A DNA stretch of 64,000 nucleotides from Caenispirillum bisanense (GCA_945877815.1 CAMDWJ010000004.1:1-64000), one strand, 5' to 3'; shown: positions 44,691 through 53,999, counted from the first letter of the stretch. A program made the numbers and translations. The notes: generated from the sequence alone by a model not told the origin.

Positions 44691-45701
44691 TTATTCGGGG
44701 CGCTGAACGACGGCCAGCAAGTGGGACGAAAGGCCATTCTCAGTGAGGAAGGTTTGAAACGCATTTTGCTGCACTTCATCGCAATCAACGATCAGGTGTC
44801 GCACGAATGCGTCTGAGATCGCCGCCGGGTCATCTTTAAGGGCGTTACGTACGATATCTACATCGAGCACGCCAGGAGTCAGAAACAGAACCTCTTTAAG
44901 CCCCAGCCTCCCCAACAATGCCTGCATTCCGCGTCGGCCGGGAAAATTCAAATGGTGAGGAGGACTAATCGCAGTTGCGCGCGGGCCCAGCACGCGAAGG
45001 TCAAACCCATCCCCTGAAACGCCGGTAAACATGATCAAACCGCCTGGGCGAACCAATACCGAAAGTTCGCGCAGGAAATCTTCGGGCGACACGACATGTT
45101 CGAAGACTTCAAACGACACGGCGAGATCCGCCTTGCCCTGCCATGCCGGATCCAGAACGGCCGCAGACGACATGCCTGAAAATGTCTCGAAGCCTCGCTC
45201 CCCACAGAGGCGCGCCAAATCTTTGTTCGCCTCGACCGCAGTCAATGTTCCTTTAAATCCGAGATTGCGCATCTCTTGGAGGAACGTTCCGGTACCGGCA
45301 CCGACATCCACAACGCGGTTCGCGGTGATCTTCATTTTTTGCAGAATATCCAGCACGCTCTTAACGCGCGGACGGAAAATCCGCTCGCGGCGAGCGTCTT
45401 CGACCGCCGGAAAGAACGTATTGACCCAATAACGTTGCGAAGGACTATCGCTATAGAAATCAGCAAGCCTGTCCGGACTTGGAGCCGGCGTCACGTAAAG
45501 CGTGTCGCAAACGGTACAAACCGCCAGGGGAAACCCATTCTTGTGGAATGCGATTCGGTGGGCCCGCGCCCCACATGCAGGACAGGCGCGCAATACCCGG
45601 GTCTCAGGCTGAGAAGCCGGAAAAAAGACCTCCGCGTCGCTCGCACTTATCCGGAGATATTCGCGCAGCAATTCCGCAGGGCGGATATCGCTTTCCTTCA
45701 T
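44691..45701 (-). CDS. class I SAM methyltransferase with N-terminal zinc ribbon
   Basis: A 336-residue protein with an N-terminal zinc-ribbon-like pair, CPAC (Cys40, Cys43) and CTVC (Cys62, Cys65), followed by the methyltransferase core VVDVGAGTGTFLQEMRN near residue 143, LTAVEANKDLA, AVSFEVFEHV and LVRPGGLIMFTGV. This type is common in glycan and lipoglycan clusters and resembles the C-methyltransferase at 19289 without its C-terminal domain. It lies 15 bases after the B12-type radical SAM gene. Methylation of a sugar or of a radical SAM product is possible. The acceptor is unknown. Confidence 0.83.
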   Translation of the reverse strand: MKESDIRPAELLREYLRISASDAEVFFPASQPETRVLRACPACGARAHRIAFHKNGFPLAVCTVCDTLYVTPAPSPDRLADFYSDSPSQRYWVNTFFPAVEDARRERIFRPRVKSVLDILQKMKITANRVVDVGAGTGTFLQEMRNLGFKGTLTAVEANKDLARLCGERGFETFSGMSSAAVLDPAWQGKADLAVSFEVFEHVVSPEDFLRELSVLVRPGGLIMFTGVSGDGFDLRVLGPRATAISPPHHLNFPGRRGMQALLGRLGLKEVLFLTPGVLDVDIVRNALKDDPAAISDAFVRHLIVDCDEVQQNAFQTFLTENGLSSHLLAVVQRPE

Positions 45702-45716
45702 GATCGAAAAACCAGT

Positions 45717-47372
45717 TTACGAGGCCTGCACACTAAGCATTCTTATTTCGACTTCGCTCAAGCGCTTTGGGCTAAAATAGAACGCATCCTTCGGATTGGT
45801 CCTACATCCGGTCGCGCTTTCCACCAAAACTTTGGCCGCGTCTTGATTTTCACGCAAGAAGTCCCGTCGATAAACATCCTGGTAATAGGCCAATATCTCT
45901 TCGGCTTTCTCGCCAGATTCTTCGGCTTGCCGCAACGCGCTCCAATCGCTCTTCGGGAAATAGCAATATAGCGGCAGCACCTTCACAAGCCCATCAATAT
46001 CGTCGCTTGAGAGATAGGGCTTCGGCATGTTGAGCAGCGATTTGGATGTCGTGTGCTTCGTGATTGTCGCGGGATCCAACCAGCCGTTGCGGACGGCGGC
46101 TGCACGAAGATTTGTCCCATGATACGGCGTGAAAATACTCACAGTCAGCGTATCGTAGCCAGCGAACGAGCGAACCAATTCCACAGTATCCATAACAAGT
46201 TCGCGGGTTTCGCCCGGAAATCCTATAATCAGGTTCACGCTAAACGGAATCCCGCTATCCGCGATCGTATGGAAGCTGTTGATCACACTTTCATTAGACA
46301 CGTAGCGCAGAAGAACCTTTCGACGATATTCCTCATTTCCACATTCGACCCCGAATGAAATACGATAGCATCCAACTTCCTTGAGCCGCTTCATGGTGTC
46401 GGCTTCGCAATTCTCAGGCCTCGTATTGAACCAAAATGGCAGCTTGAATTCTTCATACATATCGCAGAAGTCGAAAATTTCTTGCTTCGGACGAGCAAGG
46501 AAACTGTCGTCGACAAAATAGATAAACTCAGGATTCACAGTATCGCGTATTTCGGCAAGTTCATCGCGCAGATTCGCAATAGTCTTGCGGCGAAGAAAGT
46601 TGCCGACGCCTTCGTCCTTGGCCACACTGCGTTGCATCGGAGAATTGCAGAAGGTGCACGCATAAGGACAACCGCGATAGGTTTCAACCGGTACCGTTTT
46701 GAAAACACGCCCACCCATCGGACGATAGAACCGCTCGCTTTCGAATAGCGAAAAGTCCGGCCGCATTAGATTGATATTGACGAGAGGTGGACTAGGATTT
46801 TTTCGTACTTTCCCAACACCCTCCCGGCTCCATACGCCAGGAATATCGTCAAGATCGCCGTGCGTCCGCACCCGCTCACAGAACTCGGCGATAATGGCCT
46901 CTCCTTCGCCGCGGGCAACACGTTGCACGACGGGGAATTCGAGGCATCTGTCGCCGGCGGCGGTTGGGAAAACCCCACCCATGAGGTGCGGAATATTCAG
47001 ATCCTCGATCGCTTCCAGCAATTTCACCGATTGCAGAAACACATCTTCTACGGCCGAAACGATCAAGACATCCGGCTTGTATTCGAGAACCCGACGGCGG
47101 AAATCGGCAAACATGTCGCCTCGGCGACTTGTGATCCCCAAGTCCTTCTCATAGTCAAATTTTCGCGCCTGCATATATTTGACGCGATTAGCCGGACTGG
47201 CCGTCTCCCAATCTTCGTAGCGAGTGGTTTCGAAAAGCTCGACCTGGAAACCCTCGCTTTTAAGCAAACGAGTGAAAATTGCCACCGCCAATGAGGGCAC
47301 CAGCATCATGTACAAATTTGGGTAAACGATCAGCACCCGAAATTCGGACTTGTCCTTAATAGGCGGGGTCAT
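45717..47372 (-). CDS. B12-binding-domain radical SAM protein
   Basis: A 551-residue protein with a Rossmann-like cobalamin-binding-type domain first (VLIVYPNLYMMLVPSLAVAIFTRLLKSEG, LIVSAVEDVFLQS, LMGGVFPTAAGDRC) and then the radical SAM core with Cys235-x3-Cys239-x2-Cys242 (CPYACTFC), followed by FIYFVDDSFLARP and IIGFPGET. Such proteins perform radical methylations or rearrangements. The base-off DxHxxG motif is not visible, so cobalamin binding is unproven. Start ATG 47372 has AAAGGA five bases upstream; a longer frame would overlap the upstream gene. The local GC is lower than in the housekeeping genes. Confidence 0.85.
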   Translation of the reverse strand: MTPPIKDKSEFRVLIVYPNLYMMLVPSLAVAIFTRLLKSEGFQVELFETTRYEDWETASPANRVKYMQARKFDYEKDLGITSRRGDMFADFRRRVLEYKPDVLIVSAVEDVFLQSVKLLEAIEDLNIPHLMGGVFPTAAGDRCLEFPVVQRVARGEGEAIIAEFCERVRTHGDLDDIPGVWSREGVGKVRKNPSPPLVNINLMRPDFSLFESERFYRPMGGRVFKTVPVETYRGCPYACTFCNSPMQRSVAKDEGVGNFLRRKTIANLRDELAEIRDTVNPEFIYFVDDSFLARPKQEIFDFCDMYEEFKLPFWFNTRPENCEADTMKRLKEVGCYRISFGVECGNEEYRRKVLLRYVSNESVINSFHTIADSGIPFSVNLIIGFPGETRELVMDTVELVRSFAGYDTLTVSIFTPYHGTNLRAAAVRNGWLDPATITKHTTSKSLLNMPKPYLSSDDIDGLVKVLPLYCYFPKSDWSALRQAEESGEKAEEILAYYQDVYRRDFLRENQDAAKVLVESATGCRTNPKDAFYFSPKRLSEVEIRMLSVQAS

Positions 47373-47439
47373 GACATCCTTTACCGGCGTTGGTTTCTGC
47401 GATAAGCGCATAGAAACACCATAATAGTGTACTCTAAAT

Positions 47440-49179
47440 TCAGCAAGTTTGGGCGGTTTTCGGCTGTCCGACAGGCGACAGGCCCATCTGGCGACGGACA
47501 ACATCATATCCGACGGATATGTCCAAATTCATCCGACGGCGGAAATCGTCGAACGGATAGGACGTGGGATCGTTTAGAACGGATCCAACGGCAGCAACAA
47601 GCGCTTCAGCGCTACGGATACACAAACCCGGGAACTCACGATAAACACAGTAATCCTGGTCAACTAAATCCGCCACGTAGGTCGGTATTCCGAGATGTAT
47701 GCCTTCCGAGACGATCGTTGAGATATCGCTAACCATACAGGCAGCCAGAGACATTAGGTCATAAATCGACCGATCGGTGCTGACGACGTTGGGGCATGCA
47801 ACGGTCAAGGCTTCCACGATGGCTACGCGGTCGCCTTTAGCCAAAAATTCGACAGATTTGATTTGCACCACGATGGATCGATCCGGGAAAGCACGCGATA
47901 GCATATGAACCATACGATGGTATTCGGGTTCGCCGAAAGCGATCCGCATAGCAACTAGAACAACATCTCCACGTGGCCACCCGGCGTTGATCATATCCCG
48001 GGGAAAGCCAAAGGATCCCACAGAATGAGCGGCCATGTCATTCGGCCAGCGCGATCGAAAAGTCTCAAAAAGCCCCGTTCCGATACAATAATAGTGATCA
48101 AAACTGATATAGCGCGCATTGGGAGCAATCCGAGCGTAAGCGGTGTAGATCCCACCGCTCCATCCATGAGAGACTCCTCCAATTCGATGAAGTTCACTAC
48201 GACGCAAGATATGATCCGGGTTGTATTCGTCCCGTCCCAGATAATGCTTCGTACGATATTGAGTGAAAAGCGCCCGCCATTTTGCGCGCTTCAAAGGCAA
48301 CATTATGATTGCGATAAAGTGTGCGAGAGATATCGTGCGGTGACATCGCCATAAGCGAAAGATATCTCGCGCCGACTCACCCAGGATCACGAATCCATCG
48401 ACTATACCGAAATATCCCTCGCCCCATCGGCAACGTTCATAGGCATCGACGTTCCATTCTCCGGCCGCGCCGGGTGTTCTACGATCCAAAATTACGACAG
48501 ATCCACCGTCGTGCAGCTCTTCCAGCACGTTATGCTCAACCTTATTGCCGAGCGCATCTAACATACAAAAGATACTGCGGCCTGATCGCAAGGGGCGGAT
48601 TCGCTTGACAATCTCCAGCCACGACCACGCGAGCGCACCGCCCGCGATTAACAGATTAGATAAAGCACGCTGGAGACGATAAGCTGGTCGCGCCGAAATT
48701 GCGCGCTCCGCGAAGCTACCCCGATACATGTCGATCGTATCGCTGGGAATTCCAACCGGATCCAATCTATCGCCAGGAAATACGTGCGCGAGTGCATCGA
48801 TAGCATATATGTCGAACACCTGGTCATAGGTGAAATTACAGGTAACGGCCTTAAAGGCGTGGTGAAGCAACGAGTCGTAGATTTTCACATCGCCGAAACC
48901 ATATTTACGCTCTTGCCAAGGTTCGATACGTGAAAAAGCTTCGCAAAAATATAGCTGGCGCGACCATTTCACGTAAGGTGCGAGCTCCGGTGCCATCTCG
49001 ACAACGTTGCATGCCCGGCCACTCGATCGCGCCCAAATCGAGAGGCGCTCAAGCAGGCGCCAAGAGCGCACAAAAATCGGTCTCAGAGAAACGATGACAA
49101 CATCGCGCCGCAACAGGCAGTCAATCGCAAAGCGTACGATCGTCACCTCGTTCAACGAATAAAGGCGGAAAGTTCTCAA
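47440..49179 (-). CDS. unrecognised protein, probable GT-B-like surface-glycan transferase
   Basis: A 579-residue protein with no clear family. The C-terminal third has RSIVVQIKSVEF, STDRSIYDLMSLAACMVSDISTIVSEGIHLGIPTYVADL, a pattern shared with the protein at 38159 and with polysialic acid/CDP-glycerol-type transferases (SxxSEGxxxGxPTY). The middle region is basic with hydrophobic stretches. It overlaps the ABC transporter by four bases and is probably translated with it. It is visibly richer in A and T than most neighbours, consistent with a foreign origin. A glycan role is inferred from context only. Confidence 0.6.
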   Translation of the reverse strand: MRTFRLYSLNEVTIVRFAIDCLLRRDVVIVSLRPIFVRSWRLLERLSIWARSSGRACNVVEMAPELAPYVKWSRQLYFCEAFSRIEPWQERKYGFGDVKIYDSLLHHAFKAVTCNFTYDQVFDIYAIDALAHVFPGDRLDPVGIPSDTIDMYRGSFAERAISARPAYRLQRALSNLLIAGGALAWSWLEIVKRIRPLRSGRSIFCMLDALGNKVEHNVLEELHDGGSVVILDRRTPGAAGEWNVDAYERCRWGEGYFGIVDGFVILGESARDIFRLWRCHRTISLAHFIAIIMLPLKRAKWRALFTQYRTKHYLGRDEYNPDHILRRSELHRIGGVSHGWSGGIYTAYARIAPNARYISFDHYYCIGTGLFETFRSRWPNDMAAHSVGSFGFPRDMINAGWPRGDVVLVAMRIAFGEPEYHRMVHMLSRAFPDRSIVVQIKSVEFLAKGDRVAIVEALTVACPNVVSTDRSIYDLMSLAACMVSDISTIVSEGIHLGIPTYVADLVDQDYCVYREFPGLCIRSAEALVAAVGSVLNDPTSYPFDDFRRRMNLDISVGYDVVRRQMGLSPVGQPKTAQTC

Positions 49180-50975
49180 TCCTGAGCCGCCAACGCACTC
49201 AAATCCACAAGTCGGCGGAAATCTTGATTGGTCGCGCTCAATTCATCGAACGTCCCGATTTCGGCGACGCGTCCTTGCTTCATGAGCACAATCCGATCGC
49301 ATTTGCGCACGGTGCTTAAGCGATGCGCAATGATCAGGATGGTCTTCTTCCCTGCCAAAGCCGTAATTGCTTGGTTGATTTCAAATTCGGTTTCGTTGTC
49401 AAGCGCCGCCGTCGCTTCGTCGAAAACGAGGACGTCCGGATCGCGATAGAGCGCTCGCGCGATCGCAATGCGTTGCTGCTGCCCCCCGGAGAGACGCGAA
49501 CCGAATTCGCCTAGCTTACTTTCGAGCCCGTTAGGTAGCTTGGCAACGACGTCGTTCAAACGGGCAAGATCCAGTACATAAGCAATACGTGCATCGTCGA
49601 TTTCTTCGTCACGTAAGCCGAAGGCGACATTCCGTCGCAGCGTATCGTCGATCAAAAACAGATGCTGCGGAACGAATCCGATGTGTTTCTGCCATCCTTC
49701 GACATTGCCGTTAATATCGTGACCGTCAACTAATATCCGGCCACTTTCGGGCGCCAACAGTCCAAGGACAATATTGAGGAGCGTCGTCTTTCCTGCGCCT
49801 GACGGGCCAACGAAACCGATCGATTGGCCCTTGTGAATCGAAACGGATATCCCACTCAAAATCTGTGGTCCCGACGGCGAATAGGAAAAGGTCACGTTCT
49901 CGAGTCGCAGATCGCGCTCGTACGGGATATCACCGCCGATGCCGGTGCCGCTTGCCTGATAGTCGCGTTCGCCGTCCATGAAGTCACGGTAGAGATCGTC
50001 AACCGCCGCGGTTCGTAGTTTCAATTCAGAGATCGATGTCAGAAGGCGGTTGGCGGATGGCATGAGCCGAAGCGACGCCATGCCGAATAGGCTAAGCGTT
50101 GCCAGGGTGTCCTCGATACGGCCGGCCCCATGGGATAGATAGAGTATGACCGCGACAAACCCGACGATGATCAACGATTCGATCACCAGACGCGGGATAT
50201 GACGCGCCATGTCTCCATTTATTTTGTAATGCACGAGATCGTCGGTCAGCTTGGCAAACGATTCTTTGAGGAAGTCATAACAATTGAGCAACTTGACATC
50301 GCGGATACTGGTCAATGCCTGACCGATTGACTTAATGATAACACGCTCTATTGCGTGACCCCGGGCCCCCCATTCTTGGAAGACCGGCGACGAAATCCGA
50401 TGGAATGCCATACCGAACAGAGCAAGGAGCGCTCCGGCGAGAATCGTCATCGTCGGTTCGACAAACAACAGAAGCAGCAACGTGGCCGTGATGAGAATGG
50501 TTTCAAGAACGATCATCATCAAGAGTCGCAATCCATCGAACGCATAGCTTATGCTTTGGTTCAGATTGCGCATCGTCTCCGAGCTGTGCCGCTGCAGATG
50601 AAACATAAAAGGACGATGCAAATAAAGATCGAACATGTGCTGAGCAAACTTAGCCAATTTGCGCCCAATGACCATATTGATCAGGTAGGTTATTACGAAC
50701 AGCACGATATTCTTGATCACAAACACCGCGCCGAATATGACCGCGATCCAGGTCAGCAGTTCGAGTGACGTCGCATCGGGTAGGAACGGGTCAAGATAGC
50801 GGATGAGCGTCCCTGAACCATCGCGCGTCGTAAGGACATTCATCAGCGGCAAAATGAGGCCAATGCTGAGCATTTCCAGCACCGCCGTCGCCAGCATCGG
50901 CACCAACAATAAAAGCAATGGCAGGCGCGATCGCCGATCCAGGAAGCCAACGATTTTCCGCGCGGTCGTCCACAT
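49176..50975 (-). CDS. ABC transporter, fused permease and ATP-binding protein (lipid-sugar exporter-like)
   Basis: A 599-residue half-transporter. The N-terminal membrane domain has about six spans (residues 1-320). The ATP-binding domain carries Walker A GPSGAGKTTLL near residue 390, the signature LSGGQQQRIAIARAL near 495, Walker B VLVFDEATAALD and the switch histidine in IIAHRLSTV. It resembles MsbA/PglK exporters that flip lipid-linked sugars across the inner membrane. The TGATG junction with the cytidylyltransferase gene places it in the same transcript as the nonulosonate genes. The cargo is most likely a lipid-linked oligosaccharide; this is inferred. Confidence 0.9.
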   Translation of the reverse strand: MWTTARKIVGFLDRRSRLPLLLLLVPMLATAVLEMLSIGLILPLMNVLTTRDGSGTLIRYLDPFLPDATSLELLTWIAVIFGAVFVIKNIVLFVITYLINMVIGRKLAKFAQHMFDLYLHRPFMFHLQRHSSETMRNLNQSISYAFDGLRLLMMIVLETILITATLLLLLFVEPTMTILAGALLALFGMAFHRISSPVFQEWGARGHAIERVIIKSIGQALTSIRDVKLLNCYDFLKESFAKLTDDLVHYKINGDMARHIPRLVIESLIIVGFVAVILYLSHGAGRIEDTLATLSLFGMASLRLMPSANRLLTSISELKLRTAAVDDLYRDFMDGERDYQASGTGIGGDIPYERDLRLENVTFSYSPSGPQILSGISVSIHKGQSIGFVGPSGAGKTTLLNIVLGLLAPESGRILVDGHDINGNVEGWQKHIGFVPQHLFLIDDTLRRNVAFGLRDEEIDDARIAYVLDLARLNDVVAKLPNGLESKLGEFGSRLSGGQQQRIAIARALYRDPDVLVFDEATAALDNETEFEINQAITALAGKKTILIIAHRLSTVRKCDRIVLMKQGRVAEIGTFDELSATNQDFRRLVDLSALAAQD

Positions 50976-51709
50976 CAGATTCGGTTCTTCCTGTTTTCGA
51001 ATTCCTGGAGGCCCAAGTACATGATCTCCGCGCGCTCGAAATCATCGGCATCGTCGATGTCGATGGCCCTAAACGAAGGAAGCACGACCGATAACATGTC
51101 GGTCCCGCCGACGTAGGCTTCATCCAGCAGCTTGGCGGCGGGGAAAAAAGCGAACCCGCCCGTATCGTAATAAAACTTGCCGAGATCCTGGGAGCGGACC
51201 GCAAACATGCCAGGCTCGCGGGCACTCAGAACGCCGTTTTCTCCCCGGCTGTAGGCCCATTCCACAGGAGCGGGATATGGCGCGACACTAAGCACGGGAG
51301 TCTCGTTACGACCGTTTTTCAAGATCTCCAGGCCACCGATGATATCTTCCACCGTGAGCAGCGGGGCGCACGGCATCATCAGGCACACGGCGTCGAAAAT
51401 GCGGCCGCGGCGGCCATACTCCTGCAGTACCCAACGAAGAACGGGAATGAGCGGAGTATGATCGTCGGCCAATTCGGCAGGGCGAAGGAACGGCACGGTA
51501 TAGCCCAAGCCCATGACGATATCGCGAATGGCTTCGCTTTCCGTCGAGACGTGTATCTCGTCGAACGCGCGAGATGCCCCTGCTGCCTCCAACGAATAAG
51601 AAATCATCGGCCGCCCGCAAAAATCCCGGATATTCTTGTTCGCCAAGCGTTTCGAACCGCCGCGTGCTGGGATGATTGCGAGGACGGACAGATTTTTTTT
51701 GTTAGACAT
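50975..51709 (-). CDS. CMP-nonulosonate cytidylyltransferase (NeuA/PseF-like)
   Basis: A 244-residue cytidylyltransferase that activates a nonulosonic acid with CTP. It has IIPARGGSKRLANKNIRDF at the N-terminus, HVSTESEAIRDI, CLMMPCAPLLTVEDIIGGL, and the C-terminal FYYDTGGFAFFPAAKLL and IDIDDADDFERAEIMY. The FYYDTGGF context suggests the PseF (pseudaminic acid) type more than NeuA. I chose ATG 51709; a GTG at 51715 is in frame. The gene overlaps WbqC by eight bases and the ABC transporter by one base. Substrate identity (pseudaminic, legionaminic or other) cannot be fixed. Confidence 0.85.
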   Translation of the reverse strand: MSNKKNLSVLAIIPARGGSKRLANKNIRDFCGRPMISYSLEAAGASRAFDEIHVSTESEAIRDIVMGLGYTVPFLRPAELADDHTPLIPVLRWVLQEYGRRGRIFDAVCLMMPCAPLLTVEDIIGGLEILKNGRNETPVLSVAPYPAPVEWAYSRGENGVLSAREPGMFAVRSQDLGKFYYDTGGFAFFPAAKLLDEAYVGGTDMLSVVLPSFRAIDIDDADDFERAEIMYLGLQEFENRKNRI

Positions 51710-52400
51710 GGACACCTGAACGGAGGATGGAAAGACTTCGCGGACCGGCTTGAAACAGCAAATCGATCGCGCTCATGTAAGGCAGAAATGGATCAGGGCC
51801 CTGCGGATATACAGGATGCTCGTATGCGTGGAACCACACGGCAATGTCGCGAACGGCAAACGCATCAGATTCTTCGATATAATCGGCAGAACCGGGCGCG
51901 GATAGATAAGTATCGGCACCGATATCGCGGCACAAGTCAGCCAACAGATCGGCCTTGTGCCCTTCGGCTTCGAAGGACGAACTCGATACGACCGATGTCG
52001 ATATGCCGAATACCGACATGAGCCATGAGATCAGCGCGACATTCAACTCCGAAAGCCCTCTGTGTCCGTCAGCTAAAATTGCGAAGAGATCATCGGCATA
52101 ATCTGGAAAGAATGGCGCCTTCGCATAGGCCTGGCGGATTGTTGCAATATGCTGGCGCGCGTACGCACTCGCCGGATCGATTTCCACATCCATGATCGCT
52201 TGCTCGCGGCGCCCCTTCGTCAGTACGGGCACCGTCAACATATACTCCCGGCCATCGAGTTTGATGCGGTTGCGTTGCTGCCAGGAACGGCGTGCGAACT
52301 GAACTGAATCGAGGAACACGAACCTGTCGACACGATCGATCATCGCGAAATAGCCGATCCATGGCAGATAAGTCGGCTGCATGATCGCGGCGATCGTCAT
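51702..52400 (-). CDS. WbqC-like protein
   Basis: A 232-residue WbqC family protein (PF08889-type). Its N-terminus IAAIMQPTYLPWIGYFAMIDRVDRFVFLD and then RSWQQRNRIKLDGREYMLTVPVL are diagnostic. The family is frequent in O-antigen and nonulosonate loci. Its biochemical role is not established, though an acyl- or amino-acid-attaching role has been suggested for relatives. No membrane segment or signal peptide is seen. ATG 52400 overlaps the stop of the propeller gene (ATGA), and its own end overlaps the cytidylyltransferase. It sits between two nonulosonate genes, which suggests modification of that sugar. Confidence 0.88.
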   Translation of the reverse strand: MTIAAIMQPTYLPWIGYFAMIDRVDRFVFLDSVQFARRSWQQRNRIKLDGREYMLTVPVLTKGRREQAIMDVEIDPASAYARQHIATIRQAYAKAPFFPDYADDLFAILADGHRGLSELNVALISWLMSVFGISTSVVSSSSFEAEGHKADLLADLCRDIGADTYLSAPGSADYIEESDAFAVRDIAVWFHAYEHPVYPQGPDPFLPYMSAIDLLFQAGPRSLSILRSGVHV

Positions 52401-53308
52401 TCCTCAGTCGCCAAGAAAATGCCGGCGGCGCCGTAATTATTCCCGTTATAGAACATGTACCGCCGATCTTGGTGACGTATTACAGCGGCATATTCGACCA
52501 TTTCAGAATCTTCACCACTGGGCGAGACATCGATGCCGGCCTTGTCGTCCATGCGGCACCACACAACACCGTCATCCGATTCCGCATAGCCGATGCGATA
52601 AGATTTTCCGCGATACGAGTACCACATGCGATAGATGCCCTCCTCGCGCACAACCCATGGGCGCGAGATTGCGTATTCGCTGTCGTCTTTGAAGTCGATC
52701 GCGACTATTCCGTCCCGCCGCCAGGTGATGCCGTCGTCGGATTCGGCATACTTGATATGATATTTGGGCAAAGGCGCACCATCGACGAGGCGCCATTGCG
52801 TATTAGCCGTGTACCACAGACGCCACTGCCCGTTTTCGACATGCACGCAGGGTGCCGCCGTGAAAAAGGGATCGATATCGCTGCGCGGCAACATAGGAGC
52901 TTTCGAAACCTTCGAGAAGCTCTTGCCGTCGTCATGGCTGATCGCCGAACCAATCGACGCATAGAACGGCACGCGTTTGCCCTGCATCCAAGCAACATAG
53001 TAAAGACGCTTTGATTCGCCATCATTCACGATCCACGCCGGCAGGATCGCGCTATCGTCGAAGGCGCCGAGGGGGCCGAGCTCGACAAGCGGCTCGGGGC
53101 TTAGGTCGAGAATCTTGTGCGGTTCGTCGAGATGGATCGTGAAGGCGCCAACCTGACTGAGATTATCCGCGTTGCGTCCGGCGAAATAGATGCGCACATA
53201 GCCATCGCCGAGCGGATCGGGCGTCGGAACCCATGCATGGGTACGCACCCACTCCACGAGATTCTGCGGTGCAAATATGAGGCCCCGTTTGCGCCAGCGC
53301 ATACTCAT
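52397..53308 (-). CDS. beta-propeller glycosidase-like protein (GH43/GH32-type)
   Basis: A 303-residue protein made of repeated blades with the pattern W/YxxWY...YAxSxDGxxW: FYASIGSAISHDDGKSFSK, WRLWYTANTQW with YAESDDGITWRRD, YRMWYSYRG with YAESDDGVVWCRM, and YMFYNGNN. This is the five-bladed propeller of glycosidase clans such as GH43, GH32 and GH130. No signal peptide is visible, so it likely acts in the cytoplasm and may be a phosphorylase or a glycan-modifying protein. The ATG at 53308 is two bases after the upstream stop (TAGGATG). Catalytic acids cannot be assigned with confidence. Confidence 0.8.
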   Translation of the reverse strand: MSMRWRKRGLIFAPQNLVEWVRTHAWVPTPDPLGDGYVRIYFAGRNADNLSQVGAFTIHLDEPHKILDLSPEPLVELGPLGAFDDSAILPAWIVNDGESKRLYYVAWMQGKRVPFYASIGSAISHDDGKSFSKVSKAPMLPRSDIDPFFTAAPCVHVENGQWRLWYTANTQWRLVDGAPLPKYHIKYAESDDGITWRRDGIVAIDFKDDSEYAISRPWVVREEGIYRMWYSYRGKSYRIGYAESDDGVVWCRMDDKAGIDVSPSGEDSEMVEYAAVIRHQDRRYMFYNGNNYGAAGIFLATEE

Positions 53309-53309
53309 C

Positions 53310-53999
53310 CTAGATCTTGAAATAGGATCGCTTGATGGCCCGCGCTCGCCGGTCGTCGGGTAGCAGGATCTCGCTCGGGCTCCCCAACACGACGGAGCCC
53401 GCAGGCACCTCGGCGCTGACTGTAGCCGCCATACCAACAAAGCTGTCGTCGCCGACGATACAGCCATCACGGAACGTCGCATTCACGCCGACGAAACATC
53501 GCTCACCAAATTGGCAGCTTCCCGACACGACAATGTGTGAAGCGAAAAAACTATGATCCCCAATGATCGAATGATGGCCGATGTGGTTTCCGCTCCACAG
53601 CGTGACGTTATTGCCGATAGTGCAGAACGGCTGAATGGTTTGGTTCTCAAGGATGAAGCAATTGTCGCCGATCGGAACATTCCGCGCGACCGCCGCCCGG
53701 CTTGCCACATAGCTGGCGCACCGATAGCCCATTGCCTTGGCAGCAACATATTTCTGCTGACGAAGTTGATTCAGGCGCCCGTATCCAATCGCAATGAAGA
53801 AGTCGAAATTATCCGATGGATAACGATCGGCGACGTTTTCAAACGGAGCGACGGGAAGATCATGAAAGGAGTCCGCCGTCTGACGGTCGGCATCCACAGA
53901 GAAGGCGACAACGTCGTAATCACTATCCTCGGTGAAATAATAATGAGCGAGCTCAGCAATCGCTCCATCGCCGAAGATGACGATTTTTCTGGCGCTCAT
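53310..53999 (-). CDS. sugar N/O-acetyltransferase, NeuD/PglD-like
   Basis: A 229-residue acyltransferase with a Rossmann-like N-terminal domain (KIVIFGDGAIAELAHYYF) and a left-handed beta-helix formed by hexapeptide repeats (IGDNCFI, IGNNVTLWSGNHIGHHSIIGDH, FGERCFVGVNATFRDG, VGDDSFVGMAATV). The catalytic histidine is probably in HIGHH. This is the arrangement of PglD and NeuD, which acetylate amino sugars or sialic acid. It could replace the missing PseH. ATG 53999 overlaps the upstream methyltransferase stop (ATGA); the in-frame start at 54026 would lie inside that gene. Donor is presumably acetyl-CoA. Confidence 0.87.
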   Translation of the reverse strand: MSARKIVIFGDGAIAELAHYYFTEDSDYDVVAFSVDADRQTADSFHDLPVAPFENVADRYPSDNFDFFIAIGYGRLNQLRQQKYVAAKAMGYRCASYVASRAAVARNVPIGDNCFILENQTIQPFCTIGNNVTLWSGNHIGHHSIIGDHSFFASHIVVSGSCQFGERCFVGVNATFRDGCIVGDDSFVGMAATVSAEVPAGSVVLGSPSEILLPDDRRARAIKRSYFKI

